Origin: Paenisporosarcina quisquiliarum
Lineage (GTDB): Bacteria > Bacillota > Bacilli > Bacillales_A > Planococcaceae
Assembly (NCBI RefSeq): GCF_027563315.1
Contig: NZ_JAMKBJ010000007.1
Location: 1 to 64,000 of the forward strand
DNA length: 64,000 nucleotides
Direction of reading: 5' to 3'
Shown here: piece by piece, positions 55,192-64,000 of the stretch
Position numbering within the stretch: the first letter of the stretch is position 1
Layout: every line of letters starts with the position of its first letter
Notes under the pieces: generated by a model
Seen by the model: the letters and a program-made list of their open reading frames with translations, nothing else
The model's database searches: none
Told to the model about the DNA's origin: nothing
Made by a program: the position numbers and the translations under genes

Positions 55192-56013
55192 CTATTTTTC
55201 AACAGGTACGACTGAGCCGCCCCATTCATCCAAAATAAAATCTTGAATTTCTTTCGATTTCAATACTTCAACTAAAGCTTTAATTTCTTTCTTCTCTTCA
55301 TCACCAGTTTTAACTGCAATAATGTTTACATAAGGTGAATCTGTATTTTCAATTGCAATTGAATCTTCCAAAGGATTCAAACCGGCATCAATTGCATAGT
55401 TAGAATTGATTAACACCGCATCGCCTTCTTCATTTTCATACAACTGAACAAGAAGTGCAGCTTCATATTCTGCATCGAATTGAAGGTCTTTAGGATTTTC
55501 AACAATATCTTTTACTTCAGCAGTTGTTTTATCAATGCCTTCTTTTAATTTAATTAAGCCTTCAGCTTCCAACATAGAAAGAACACGACCATGGTCAGCA
55601 ACAGAATTACTAATTAAAATTGTTGCGCCTTTAGGTAGATCATCAAGTGATTTATATTTTTTTGAATATACGCCGATTGGCTCGATATGAATACCGCCTG
55701 CATTGACGAAATCATAACCATTATCCGCAATTTGTGATTCCAAGTAAGGAATGTGTTGGAAGTAGTTTGCATCCAGATCGCCAGCTTCTAAATCTTTGTT
55801 CGGCAAAATGTAATCCTGGTAAGTTTCGATTTTAAGTTCGATTCCTTTTTCCTCAAGCAACGGTTTTGCTTGTTCTAGGATTTCTGCATGGGGTACGTTC
55901 GACGCCCCAACAACTAGCTCTTTGTTGTCTCCTGAAGATGAGTCATCCCCACCGCATGCTGCAAGTGTAATGACACTTGCCGATAATAAAATTCCTGCTA
56001 CAAATTTCTTCAT
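55192..56013 (-). CDS. metQ: Methionine ABC transporter substrate-binding lipoprotein
   Basis: This 273-residue NlpA/MetQ-type lipoprotein has the signal and lipobox TLAAC (C20). The body shows VPHAEILEQAKPLLEEKGI, DANYFQHIPYLE and NPKDLQFDAEYEAALLVQL. It captures D- or L-methionine outside the membrane and hands it to MetI. AAAGGGAGAGAC precedes ATG 56013. It is the last gene of an operon under a SAM riboswitch. Confidence 0.95.
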   Translation of the reverse strand: MKKFVAGILLSASVITLAACGGDDSSSGDNKELVVGASNVPHAEILEQAKPLLEEKGIELKIETYQDYILPNKDLEAGDLDANYFQHIPYLESQIADNGYDFVNAGGIHIEPIGVYSKKYKSLDDLPKGATILISNSVADHGRVLSMLEAEGLIKLKEGIDKTTAEVKDIVENPKDLQFDAEYEAALLVQLYENEEGDAVLINSNYAIDAGLNPLEDSIAIENTDSPYVNIIAVKTGDEEKKEIKALVEVLKSKEIQDFILDEWGGSVVPVEK

Positions 56014-56069
56014 GAAAGTCTCTCCCTTTTTTGTTGTATATTTTATCGAGTTAACCCGATGAAACCAAA

Positions 56070-56738
56070 TTAACGTTTGTCTGCTTTAGTTGTAATAGCG
56101 TCTCCCACCCATTGGATGACGAAGACTATGAGTAAGATTAGAATCGTGGAGACAATTGTTACATCTTCACGGCTTCGTTGGAAGCCATCCAGGAACGCTA
56201 AGTTACCAAGACCACCCGCTCCGATAATGCCGGCCATTGCTGTATAACCAACTAATGCGATAGCAGTAACGGTAAGCCCTGATAGCAATGCCGGTAAAGA
56301 CTCTGGCAAAAGAACTTTCCATATAATAGTAGAAGTTTTCGCTCCCATTGAACGAGCCGCTTCTATTACTCCTTTATCGATTTCGCGTAATGCAATCAGC
56401 ACCATGCGGGCATAAAATGGTGCTGCACCGATAATTAGTGCTGGTAATGCGGCATTTGCCCCACGAATCGTATCAAGTAAAAATTTAGTGAACGGAATCA
56501 ACAAAATAATTAAAATGATAAACGGGATCGATCTGAAAATATTTACGAACGCTCCTGTTAACCAGTAGACTATTTTGTTTGCCCATAATTGATGAGGACT
56601 AGTCAGAAATAGCAATATTCCAAGGGCCAGACCGATAATGAAAGTCAGACCAGTAGCCATTGCTGTCATATATAACGTTTCAAGTGTGGCTTCCCACATT
56701 TTTTCCCAGTCAACATTCGGTAGAAGGTTTTCAATCAT
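56070..56738 (-). CDS. metI: Methionine ABC transporter permease
   Basis: This 222-residue permease has five or six membrane helices and the EAA loop EAARSMGAKTSTIIWKVLLPE near residue 140 that docks on MetN. It matches MetI, called MetP in B. subtilis. It overlaps the end of metN by 8 bp, with GGAGGTGATC before ATG 56738. Confidence 0.95.
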   Translation of the reverse strand: MIENLLPNVDWEKMWEATLETLYMTAMATGLTFIIGLALGILLFLTSPHQLWANKIVYWLTGAFVNIFRSIPFIILIILLIPFTKFLLDTIRGANAALPALIIGAAPFYARMVLIALREIDKGVIEAARSMGAKTSTIIWKVLLPESLPALLSGLTVTAIALVGYTAMAGIIGAGGLGNLAFLDGFQRSREDVTIVSTILILLIVFVIQWVGDAITTKADKR

Positions 56739-57756
56739 TTGAGATCACCTCCGTTTGAACTTCTTGACCATGTAAATAATCAATTGCTTGATCGATTGCG
56801 ATTGAGTCTCCATCGATTTGAAGATATAACGTTCCATACGCACCATTTTGAGTTTGTGCAATATTTCCTTGAACAATGTTTACTTCTACTTGGTATTGTT
56901 TAATCAACCTTGAAAGAATTGGTTGTTCAGTTCTGTCTCCGACAAACACCAGTTTTACAAGTTTTCCTGTAGGATATTGCTCAACCAAATGAGCAATTGT
57001 CTGGCTTGCAGATTCTGGACCATTTACTTGTGCAACAAAGCGTTTTGTAATGGGTTGTTCTGGTGTTTGGAATATTTGTAGAACACTTCCCATTTCAACT
57101 ACTTTTCCAGCTTCCATAACTGCAACCCGATGACAGATTTTACGGATGACATGCATCTCATGCGTGATTAGAACGATCGTCAATCCTAATCGTTTATTAA
57201 TATCTACTAACAGTTCCAAAATGGCATCTGTAGTTTCTGGGTCAAGCGCTGATGTTGCTTCATCACATAACAGTACTTCTGGATTGTTTGCAAGGGCACG
57301 TGCAATTCCTACCCGCTGCTTTTGACCGCCGGATAACTGGGAAGGGTATGCTTTCTCCCTACCTGTCAATCCTACAAGTTCGATTAATTCTTTCACTCGT
57401 TCTGCACGTTTTGTTTTGCTGATCCCGGCAATTTCTAGTGGGAATGATATATTCTCTTCTACTGTACGAGACCATAACAAATTGAAATGTTGGAAAATCA
57501 TACTTACTTTTTGTCTTGCGCTACGAAGAGCTTGTCCTGAACTGGATGAGATTTCTTGTCCATTCACAGTGACGCTCCCAGCAGTAGGTTTTTCCAAGCC
57601 ATTCAACAATCGAATCAAAGTACTTTTCCCGGCGCCACTGTATCCAATAATGCCAAAGATCTCTCCTGTATCAACGGTTACATTCACGTTATCAACCGCA
57701 ATGAGCTGGCCATTAGCGGTATCAAACCTTTTTGATAAATTTTGTAATTGAATCAT
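56731..57756 (-). CDS. metN: Methionine ABC transporter ATPase
   Basis: This 341-residue ATPase has Walker A GYSGAGKST near 39-47, the ABC signature LSGGQKQRVGIARAL, Walker B VLLCDEATSALDP and a C-terminal NIL regulatory domain of about 90 residues that senses methionine. I use ATG 57756, seven bases from AGAGGTGA; a GTG two codons upstream is less likely. It is the first gene after the SAM riboswitch. Confidence 0.95.
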   Translation of the reverse strand: MIQLQNLSKRFDTANGQLIAVDNVNVTVDTGEIFGIIGYSGAGKSTLIRLLNGLEKPTAGSVTVNGQEISSSSGQALRSARQKVSMIFQHFNLLWSRTVEENISFPLEIAGISKTKRAERVKELIELVGLTGREKAYPSQLSGGQKQRVGIARALANNPEVLLCDEATSALDPETTDAILELLVDINKRLGLTIVLITHEMHVIRKICHRVAVMEAGKVVEMGSVLQIFQTPEQPITKRFVAQVNGPESASQTIAHLVEQYPTGKLVKLVFVGDRTEQPILSRLIKQYQVEVNIVQGNIAQTQNGAYGTLYLQIDGDSIAIDQAIDYLHGQEVQTEVISND

Positions 57757-57882
57757 GTTCACTTCACCTCTGAGTATCTGTTAAATGTTGCGTTAATTTA
57801 TCGTACAATTGTGCTGGCCGCAGAAGCATTGTTTCATTTCACATTTAATAACACATCATTATTAAGATGCCCTTGTGAAAAA

Positions 57883-58052
57883 TAAAAATCCCTTCCGCAG
57901 ACAAGCAGAAGGGACCAATGCATAATTATATACGTCAGACCGTTCTCTCATCTTTCAAAGCAAAAATACTTTGAGTGATTTGGCACCATTTCACAAATTG
58001 TGACGGTTGCCGGGTTTCATAGGGCACTTCCCTCCACCTCTCTTTATAAGAG
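57883..58052 (-). promoter_or_regulatory. SAM-I riboswitch (S box) with terminator
   Basis: On the minus strand the S-box core is present: AAAGAGAGGTGGAGGGA, GCCCTATGAAACCCGGCAACC, AATGGTGCCAAAT and CTTTGAAAGATGAGAG. P1 pairs 58046-58052 with 57945-57951. A terminator follows (TCCCTTCTGC with GCGGAAGGGA, 57914-57889, then TTTTTA). High SAM should stop transcription of metNIQ. Confidence 0.95.
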
Positions 58053-58089
58053 CGACGATATTAAGTTTTAAGTTTTTATTACGAAAGCT

Positions 58090-58118
58090 AATGTATCATG
58101 TTCAAAAGTCTACGTCAA
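58090..58118 (-). promoter_or_regulatory. Promoter of the metNIQ operon
   Basis: TTGACG at 58113-58118 and TACATT at 58090-58095 on the minus strand are 17 bp apart, about 40 bp before the S box. The -35 overlaps the yusE stop codon. Confidence 0.6.
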
Positions 58119-58423
58119 TTATTTTTTCTTAATCGATTATACAGATGTGGAACTGATTGAAATGCGTAGATTTTTTCAATAATTCGGCCATTTTCGGCAA
58201 CAAGTAAGCACGGCACGCTTTCAATTTGATGATCAATCGCCAAACTCTCCACATAATTTAAATTGGCTTTTCCAATTTCCACCTCAGGTAACAGTTCTTC
58301 TACAACTTCAAGCATTTTTGAAGCTACCATACAAGTTCCGCACATCGGTGCATATAAATAATAAGCTGCCACCTTTGCGTTTTGGGACTGATTCTCCCAC
58401 TCCGCACGTGTCCATTCTTTCAT
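58115..58423 (-). CDS. yusE: Thioredoxin-like protein YusE
   Basis: This 102-residue thioredoxin-fold protein has the CxxC redox site in APMCGTCMVASKM near residue 28 and the cis-proline segment IESVPCLLV. It is probably a cytoplasmic thiol oxidoreductase; the partner is unknown. I use ATG 58423, six bases from AAAAGGATG, over two upstream in-frame starts. It follows yusF closely, and the frames nearly touch. Confidence 0.87.
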   Translation of the reverse strand: MKEWTRAEWENQSQNAKVAAYYLYAPMCGTCMVASKMLEVVEELLPEVEIGKANLNYVESLAIDHQIESVPCLLVAENGRIIEKIYAFQSVPHLYNRLRKNN

Positions 58424-58436
58424 TGTATTCATCCTT

Positions 58437-58778
58437 TTAGGCAATAAATTCCGATTTCACATCGATATTGGCACCGAGTAACACAGTTGCAAGAACTTTC
58501 ATCGGGGTTGTTGCAACTTCACGATAGGCTGGTTCAGTATATAAATGAAGGGCTTCGGGAAATTCACGTTTAATGAGTGCACGCAATTTTTCGCCCGATT
58601 TATCAGCATCGACAAATACATAGATTTCCAACTGATCGTAAGGTGCCAGTAACTCTTCCAGACGGGTAGCACTTACCGTTCCGTTTGTACAGACGATTTC
58701 AACAGGCTCTGCTATAAGCCTCATTATTCTCTGTTTGTCTGAACGTCCTTCTACAAGTATGACTTTATCAATTGGCAT
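58437..58778 (-). CDS. yusF: Toprim-domain protein YusF
   Basis: This 113-residue protein is a single Toprim domain with the catalytic-type glutamate in ILVEGRSDKQR at residue 10 and the DxD motif in YVFVDADKSGEK near residue 56. It resembles the RNase M5/OLD-type nuclease Toprim group. Activity is unproven. AGGAGTGATCCC precedes ATG 58778. The position upstream of yusE matches B. subtilis. Confidence 0.87.
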   Translation of the reverse strand: MPIDKVILVEGRSDKQRIMRLIAEPVEIVCTNGTVSATRLEELLAPYDQLEIYVFVDADKSGEKLRALIKREFPEALHLYTEPAYREVATTPMKVLATVLLGANIDVKSEFIA

Positions 58779-58930
58779 GGGATCACTCCTGGCTGTACTG
58801 ACTTAAAAGGTTATTTAAAAAATTTTATTAAAAGTAATGTCCATCCGGTTGCAACTAACTCTTCCCCATGACAACCGATACCATACTTTTAATATTCCTT
58901 TTTAAACTCGCAGTTATAATCGACATATGC

Positions 58931-58957
58931 AAAAAACGCCGAACAAATGTCGGCGTT
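58931..58957 (-). terminator. Terminator of gcvH
   Basis: A perfect 8-bp stem (AACGCCGA/TCGGCGTT, 58935-58957) is followed on the minus strand by six T residues. Confidence 0.85.
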
Positions 58958-58969
58958 CAACTAACGATT

Positions 58970-59350
58970 TTACTCTTGAGTCATTTCTTCGTACTGCTCA
59001 GCAGTCATTAATGAGTCCACTTCAGACAAGTCTGTTGGTTCGACAACGATCATCCAAGCATTTTCATATGGAGATTCATTTACGAATTCAGGGCTGTCTT
59101 CCAAGCCGCTGTTCACTTCAACTACTTTACCACTGATTGGTGCGTAAAGTTCAGAAACTGTTTTAACAGATTCAACACTTCCAAAAGGTTCGTTTGTTTT
59201 GATTTCATCGCCTACTTGTGGAAGTTCAACGAATACAATATCACCAAGCTCAGATTGAGCGAAATGTGTGATTCCGATGCGTGCTTTTCCATCTTCAACT
59301 TTAACCCATTCGTGTTCTTCAGAGTAGCGTAATTCTTTTGGTGTGCTCAT
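58970..59350 (-). CDS. gcvH: Glycine cleavage system H protein
   Basis: This 126-residue lipoyl carrier shuttles the methylamine group in glycine cleavage and, in B. subtilis, passes lipoyl groups to other enzymes. The lipoylated lysine is in [18 protein letters not shown] near residue 60. It requires LipA, encoded at 36328. ATG 59350 follows TTGGAGGGG. No gcvT or gcvP is nearby, as in B. subtilis. Confidence 0.95.
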   Translation of the reverse strand: MSTPKELRYSEEHEWVKVEDGKARIGITHFAQSELGDIVFVELPQVGDEIKTNEPFGSVESVKTVSELYAPISGKVVEVNSGLEDSPEFVNESPYENAWMIVVEPTDLSEVDSLMTAEQYEEMTQE

Positions 59351-59424
59351 TAATACCCCTCCAAATATGTAATACATTCAACTTCAGTTTGACATAATCT
59401 TTCTATAAAAACAAGAACAGATAA

Positions 59425-59784
59425 TCAGCTTTTCCAATTCTCAGTAAAATCCGATTCTTTATAACCGACGGTGACTTTCACCCCGTCCGTCACAAGAGGT
59501 CTTTTAATGAGCATCCCGTCAGATGCTAGCAGCTCAAACTGTTCATCTTCCGACATGGAAGGGATTTTATCTTTCAAGCCAAGCTCCCTATATTTCATGC
59601 CACTTGTGTTATAGAATTTTTTCAACGGCTTTCCACTGGTCTCTACGATTTTTTTCAGTTCTTCTTTCGAAGGAGGTGTTTCTACAATATGTACATCATG
59701 ATAAGAAACGCCTTCAGCATCCAGCCAGGCTTTTGCCTTTTTACATGTACCACATTTTGGATATCCATAATACGTAATAACCAT
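59425..59784 (-). CDS. yusI: ArsC/Spx-family protein YusI
   Basis: This 119-residue thioredoxin-like protein of the ArsC/Spx family has CxxC in YPKCGTCKKAKAWL near residues 10-13 and the C-terminal LIKRPLVTDG segment with the family arginine. It is probably a cytoplasmic reductase-like protein, not Spx itself, which differs in its C-terminal part. ATG 59784 gives a start aligned with relatives; ATG 59787 is also possible. Confidence 0.87.
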   Translation of the reverse strand: MVITYYGYPKCGTCKKAKAWLDAEGVSYHDVHIVETPPSKEELKKIVETSGKPLKKFYNTSGMKYRELGLKDKIPSMSEDEQFELLASDGMLIKRPLVTDGVKVTVGYKESDFTENWKS

Positions 59785-59820
59785 CATTTAACCTCCATAC
59801 TTCTTTTTCATTAGTCTAAC

Positions 59821-59861
59821 AAAAAATAAATCCGAACGCCTCATCAGAAGCGTCCGGATTT
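59821..59861 (-). terminator. Terminator of the fad operon
   Basis: A 12-bp stem with one mismatch (59828-59839 with 59850-59861) is followed on the minus strand by TTTTTT. Confidence 0.85.
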
Positions 59862-59866
59862 TTGTT

Positions 59867-61651
59867 TTACACTACGTATTTTTCTGCGTCGATTAATTTC
59901 ACCGATGCTTCACGTTTTTTCGCAATGACATTGTAAGGCGTTGAGCGAGTCAATTTACGCAGTGCAGAAAGCATCATGCGTAAGTTATCGCCTTCAACTG
60001 CAGCAATCAATGTTTCTTTAGCATCTTTTTCGATACATTCGAAAGCTTCCTGGCAGAAGATTTGTGTGTAAAGAAGTTTTTGGTTCGCTTTTTCAGCACC
60101 ATCACGCTGAATTGCTTTCTCTGTACGTAGAACAGCTGATTCCATTGCAAATAAATTGTTCACGATATCCGCAATGTTTGCTAATACTTCTTGTTCTGAT
60201 TCAAGTTTCGTGCCATAACGTTGAGCAGCTAATCCTGCAGCAAGTAAGCCGATTTTTTTCGCGTTTTGTACAAGGACTTTCTCTTGCGCTAATGGAGCAT
60301 CTTCAATTTCTTCAGGCATCATCATTAGAAGTTCTTCCTGAAGTGCTTGTGCTTTTTGAAGAAGTGGAAGCTCACCTTTCATCGCTTTACGCAAGAACGT
60401 GCCTGGCACTAGCAAGCGGTTGATTTCATTCGTACCTTCGAAGATACGGTTGATGCGGGAGTCCCGATAGATACGCTCTACTTCGTACTCTTGCATGAAA
60501 CCATATCCACCATGTAACTGAACCGCTTCATCCGCGATATAATCCAACACTTCTGTACCGAACACTTTATTGATTGAACATTCAATAGCATATTCAGCAA
60601 TAGAAGCAGCAATTGCTTTACCATCTTTTTGCTCGTCAGCACTTAACTGACTCATGCGGTCTTCGAAGTAACCAACCGTGCGATAAATTAAACTTTCTGA
60701 AGCATACAGACGTGAAGCCATCGTTGATAGTTTCTCTTTTGTTAAATTGAAAGAAGAAATTGGTGTCTTAAATTGTTGACGTTGGTTTGTATAAGCAACT
60801 GCCAATTCAAAAGCACGTTTGGATGCGCCTACGGTACCTACTCCCAATTTGTAACGGCCAATATTCAAGATGTTGAAAGCAATAACGTGTCCACGACCTA
60901 CTTCACCAAGTAAGTTTTCAACAGGTACTTGAGCGTCCTGTAAAATCAATGTACGAGTCGATGAAGATTTAATCCCCATCTTTTTCTCTTCCGCACCGAC
61001 GGAAACCCCAGAGAATTCACGTTCTACGATGAAAGCGGAGAATTGTTCTCCGTCAATTTTTGCATATACAACAAATACATCCGCGAAACCAGCGTTCGTA
61101 ATCCATTGTTTTTCACCATTTAGTACATAATGCGTTCCCTCTGCATTTAATTTCGCCGAAGTTTTAGCACCCAAAGCATCCGAACCCGAGCCTGGCTCTG
61201 TTAATGCATAAGCAGCAATCAGTTCGCCCGTTGCAAGTTTAGGCAGATATTTTTGTTTTTGTTCTTCATTTCCGAATAACACGATTGGTAATGATCCAAT
61301 ACCAACGTGAGCACCATGAGTGATAGAGAATCCACCTGCACGAGACATTTTCTCTGCAATTAATGCAGATGACACTTTATCCAATGCCAGACCGCCGTAT
61401 TCTTCAGGCACGTCAGCACCAAGTAGACCTAAGTCACCCGCTGATTTTAATAATCTTACAGAATGCTCAAATTCATGATGTTCCAAGTTTTCAATCACTG
61501 GTACCACTTCATGTGTCACATAGTCTTCTGTTGTTTTAGCGATCATTTTATGTTCATCTGTAAAGTCTTCCGGGGTAAATACGCGATCCAGCTCTACATC
61601 TTCAACTAAAAAGCTTCCGCCTTTAATTGCATTAGCAATAGTATTCGTCAT
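59867..61651 (-). CDS. fadE: Acyl-CoA dehydrogenase FadE
   Basis: This 594-residue flavoenzyme oxidises acyl-CoA to trans-2-enoyl-CoA, the first step of beta-oxidation. It shows YALTEPGSGSDALGAKT and QWITNAGFADVFVVYAKI in the middle domain, then LHGGYGFMQEYEVERIYRD with the catalytic-region residues. An extra C-terminal helical domain of about 180 residues makes it longer than short ACADs, as in B. subtilis YusJ. GGAGGAAAAT precedes ATG 61651. Confidence 0.94.
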   Translation of the reverse strand: MTNTIANAIKGGSFLVEDVELDRVFTPEDFTDEHKMIAKTTEDYVTHEVVPVIENLEHHEFEHSVRLLKSAGDLGLLGADVPEEYGGLALDKVSSALIAEKMSRAGGFSITHGAHVGIGSLPIVLFGNEEQKQKYLPKLATGELIAAYALTEPGSGSDALGAKTSAKLNAEGTHYVLNGEKQWITNAGFADVFVVYAKIDGEQFSAFIVEREFSGVSVGAEEKKMGIKSSSTRTLILQDAQVPVENLLGEVGRGHVIAFNILNIGRYKLGVGTVGASKRAFELAVAYTNQRQQFKTPISSFNLTKEKLSTMASRLYASESLIYRTVGYFEDRMSQLSADEQKDGKAIAASIAEYAIECSINKVFGTEVLDYIADEAVQLHGGYGFMQEYEVERIYRDSRINRIFEGTNEINRLLVPGTFLRKAMKGELPLLQKAQALQEELLMMMPEEIEDAPLAQEKVLVQNAKKIGLLAAGLAAQRYGTKLESEQEVLANIADIVNNLFAMESAVLRTEKAIQRDGAEKANQKLLYTQIFCQEAFECIEKDAKETLIAAVEGDNLRMMLSALRKLTRSTPYNVIAKKREASVKLIDAEKYVV

Positions 61652-61682
61652 TTTATTTTCCTCCTATTTTTCACTTATTCTA

Positions 61683-62858
61683 TTAAAGAATCTCAAATAC
61701 GCCAGCTGCACCCATGCCTCCGCCGATACACATCGTGACTACTCCGAATTGCTTGCCTTGACGTTTTAATTCATGAATCATTTTCAATGTTAAAATCGAT
61801 CCTGTCGCACCAAGTGGATGCCCCAGTGCAATTGCACCACCATTGACATTCACTTTATTGATGTCGATACCTAAATGTCGAATCACTTGAATAGATTGCG
61901 ATGCAAATGCTTCGTTTAATTCCCACAAGTCGATGTCTTCGATTGAAAGACCTGCTAATTTCAATGCTTTTGGAATCGCGACAATTGGCCCGATCCCCAT
62001 CACTTCAGGTGGAACCCCACCAACCGCAAATGATCGGAATTTAGCAAGTGGTTTCAGTCCTTGTGCTTCAGCAACTTCGCGGTCCATGACAAGCACAGCA
62101 CCTGCGCCATCCGAAGTTTGAGATGCATTTCCTGCTGTCACTGTTCCACGTGCATTGAATGCCGGACGAAGTTTTGCCAGAGTCTCCATGTTCGTCCCTA
62201 CTCGTACACCTTCATCCATTTCAAACATGAATTTCTTTTCCTGTGGCTTGTTATTATCGTCAATATATCGTTTCAGTACTTCTACCGGTACAATTTCATC
62301 GTTATATTTACCAGCTGAAATCGCTGCTGCTGCAAGCTCATGGGAGCGGACAGCAAATGCATCCTGGTCTTCTCGGGTAATGCCATACTTCATCGCCACT
62401 TGTTCAGCTGTATGCCCCATTCCCATATAGTACTGAGGTGCTGTTTCCGCAAGTGTTGCGTTAGGACGAATTGTATTTCCCATCATTGGTACCATACTCA
62501 TCGATTCAACACCACCAGCAATGATTGCTTCCGAGTGGCCAAGCATAATTCGTTCTGCAGCATAGGCGATCGATTGAAGACCAGAAGAACAGAAGCGGTT
62601 AATTGTAATCGCTGGTGTTGTATCTGGCAGTCCTGCTAATGCTCCGATATTTCGGGCAACGTTCATTCCCTGTTCAGCTTCAGGCATTGCACATCCTAAA
62701 ATCAAATCGTCGATTGGACCATCATAGCCGCCTGCTCTTTTTAATGTTTCTTTTACAACCAATGCACCAAAATCATCTGGTCTCACTGTTGCAAGGGAGC
62801 CTTTTTTCGCTTTCCCTACAGGTGTTCTGGCACCTGCTACAATAACTGCTTCGCGCAT
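61683..62858 (-). CDS. fadA: Acetyl-CoA acyltransferase (3-ketoacyl-CoA thiolase) FadA
   Basis: This 391-residue thiolase cleaves 3-ketoacyl-CoA with CoA, the last beta-oxidation step. The nucleophile cysteine is in [11 protein letters not shown] near residue 89; the C-terminal [15 protein letters not shown] and [13 protein letters not shown] supply the His and second Cys. GGAGGAGAACTT precedes ATG 62858. It lies between fadN and fadE in one leftward operon. Confidence 0.95.
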   Translation of the reverse strand: MREAVIVAGARTPVGKAKKGSLATVRPDDFGALVVKETLKRAGGYDGPIDDLILGCAMPEAEQGMNVARNIGALAGLPDTTPAITINRFCSSGLQSIAYAAERIMLGHSEAIIAGGVESMSMVPMMGNTIRPNATLAETAPQYYMGMGHTAEQVAMKYGITREDQDAFAVRSHELAAAAISAGKYNDEIVPVEVLKRYIDDNNKPQEKKFMFEMDEGVRVGTNMETLAKLRPAFNARGTVTAGNASQTSDGAGAVLVMDREVAEAQGLKPLAKFRSFAVGGVPPEVMGIGPIVAIPKALKLAGLSIEDIDLWELNEAFASQSIQVIRHLGIDINKVNVNGGAIALGHPLGATGSILTLKMIHELKRQGKQFGVVTMCIGGGMGAAGVFEIL

Positions 62859-62889
62859 AAGTTCTCCTCCTCATTGCCATTTCGTTCAG

Positions 62890-64000
62890 TTAGTTACGAA
62901 GTGGCTTTCCTTTCAATAACATGTGCTGCATTCTCGCTTGCGATTTTGGTTCAGCTACTAAACTCAAAAATGCTTCACGTTCTAAATCAAGCAAATATTG
63001 TTCATCGACCAATGTACCGTAAGGCACTTTTCCGCCAGCTATTACGTAAGCTAATTTTTTCGCGATCTTCAAGTCATGCTCGCTAATGAAACCTGATAGG
63101 AACATACCTTCAGCACCCAACAATAACGTTGCATAACCAGATTCACCTGTTACCGGTACTTTTTCACGTAGCGGTGCTTTGTAATTGTTTTCATATAGTG
63201 ATAGGGCAACTTGTTTCGCATCATATAGTAAGTGATCAGCATTTACACTCACACCGTCAGCAAAGCTTAGGAAGTTATTTTCACGCGCTTCTTCGCCAGA
63301 GGTGGATACTTTTGCCATAGCTATCGTTTCAAACACTTTGTTTGCCACGTATTGATAATCAACATGAACACCAGTTGGTAAGCCTTTCAGGTGTTTCATA
63401 TACAACTCTTTGTTTCCGCCGCCGCCTGGAATAAGCCCAACTCCAACTTCTACTAATCCCATATACGTTTCATGCGATGCTTGGATATGTGCAGCCGGAA
63501 GACAGGCTTCAGCCCCACCGCCAAGAGTCATGCCAAATGGCGCTGCCACTACAGGCTTTGTACAATACTTTATTTTCATCATTGCGTTTTGGAACGAACG
63601 AACCACAAAATCCAGTTCGAATATATTGTCGTCCTGTGCTTCCATCAGAATCATGCCAAGGTTTGCCCCTACGCAGAAGTTTTTCCCCTGGTTACCTATG
63701 ACAAGTCCTTTAAAGTTTTTCTCCACTTCATCAACTGCAAAGTTAATCATTTGGATAATATCGAGACCGATTGCATTTGATTGTGAATGGAATTCCAGTA
63801 ATGCAATACCGTCCCCTAAATCTATTAAACTGGCACCAGAATTTTTCTTGATTACCCCATGTTTTTTCTTGTAACGTTTTAAGTTAATGACTTTTTCATT
63901 TGTTGGTACTAATGAATAGCCTTCGCCATTGAAGAAATACAAATCTCCGTTGTCTTCTTTATAGAAGGAATCGAATCCTTGATCAAGCAAGCTTTGTGCG
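62890..64000 (-). CDS. fadN: 3-hydroxyacyl-CoA dehydrogenase/enoyl-CoA hydratase FadN, C-terminal part
   Basis: About 370 C-terminal residues of a protein that is normally near 790; the start lies beyond the right edge and the frame is open to base 64000. The visible part holds the enoyl-CoA hydratase half, with GKNFCVGANLGMILMEAQDD and PFGMTLGGGAEACLPAAHIQ. The 3-hydroxyacyl-CoA dehydrogenase half is outside the window. It performs the two middle steps of beta-oxidation. Order fadN-fadA-fadE as in B. subtilis. Confidence 0.93.
   Translation of the reverse strand, partial: AQSLLDQGFDSFYKEDNGDLYFFNGEGYSLVPTNEKVINLKRYKKKHGVIKKNSGASLIDLGDGIALLEFHSQSNAIGLDIIQMINFAVDEVEKNFKGLVIGNQGKNFCVGANLGMILMEAQDDNIFELDFVVRSFQNAMMKIKYCTKPVVAAPFGMTLGGGAEACLPAAHIQASHETYMGLVEVGVGLIPGGGGNKELYMKHLKGLPTGVHVDYQYVANKVFETIAMAKVSTSGEEARENNFLSFADGVSVNADHLLYDAKQVALSLYENNYKAPLREKVPVTGESGYATLLLGAEGMFLSGFISEHDLKIAKKLAYVIAGGKVPYGTLVDEQYLLDLEREAFLSLVAEPKSQARMQHMLLKGKPLRN

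Noticed and set aside
62061-62639. Frames on the plus strand opposite fadA
   Set aside because: They are antisense shadows of a well-supported thiolase gene and lack initiation signals. The same holds for other frames opposite rocA, pepA, lipA, metP and the suf genes.

Overview
The window is 64 kb of a low-GC, spore-forming Bacillales chromosome. Evidence for this includes TTG/GTG starts behind strong AGGAGG ribosome binding sites, L-box and S-box riboswitches, a SufCDSUB operon, a seven-gene Mrp antiporter operon and the sporulation gene yunB. Gene content and order follow the yug-mrp(yuf)-yui-yum/yut-yun-suf(yur)-yus stretch of Bacillus subtilis, with deletions and a few insertions. A member of the Planococcaceae (Sporosarcina-like) is my best guess, but this is an inference and not proven by the sequence. 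Most of the region is core chromosome. I saw no prophage, CRISPR array, plasmid gene or classical defence island.

Layout. Positions 1-47 are the 5' end of a leftward 16S rRNA gene with tandem promoters upstream. Positions 396-6259 hold an EamA exporter, an MgtC protein, a CDF transporter, yugN, an iron alcohol dehydrogenase and glutamate dehydrogenase. Positions 6341-10957 hold the arginine/proline-to-glutamate genes rocD and rocA with a divergent RocR-like regulator; this block sits between yugJ and yugI. Positions 7613-7963 and 11057-11240 carry four copies of a structured intergenic repeat. Positions 11240-20367 hold yugI, an ECF sigma/anti-sigma pair, a sodium symporter, a small Xre regulator, yugE, patB, a secreted cyclophilin and an MFS exporter. 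Positions 20590-26357 are mrpABCDEFG.

Positions 26424-37251 are small conserved Bacillales genes (yui/yut/yuz), NADH dehydrogenase, Fe-S carriers and lipA. Positions 37386-45101 hold the MetPS-type transporter with its 35-residue subunit, a lysine-riboswitch-controlled NhaC-family transporter and yunB-D-E-F. Positions 45102-47300 are a gene-free, repeat-rich stretch carrying one IS3-family insertion sequence. Positions 47321-52492 are sufCDSUB. Positions 52776-58052 hold a small unknown gene, a lipoprotein, a DAACS symporter and metNIQ under a SAM riboswitch. Positions 58115-64000 hold yusE, yusF, gcvH, yusI and the beta-oxidation genes fadE-fadA-fadN, the last cut by the window edge.

Shared themes are amino-acid catabolism (rocA, rocD, gudB), sodium and proton handling (Mrp, two NSS symporters, DAACS), iron-sulfur assembly (SUF, YutM, YutI, with LipA as a client) and lipoate/glycine/fatty-acid metabolism. 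The least ordinary items are a RocR-like activator whose AAA+ domain has lost the sigma-54 contact loop and ATPase residues, the covarying structured repeats, two tandem 20-21 bp arrays around the IS, a perfect cre site upstream of yuiA, and a hairpin-rich leader upstream of ndh.
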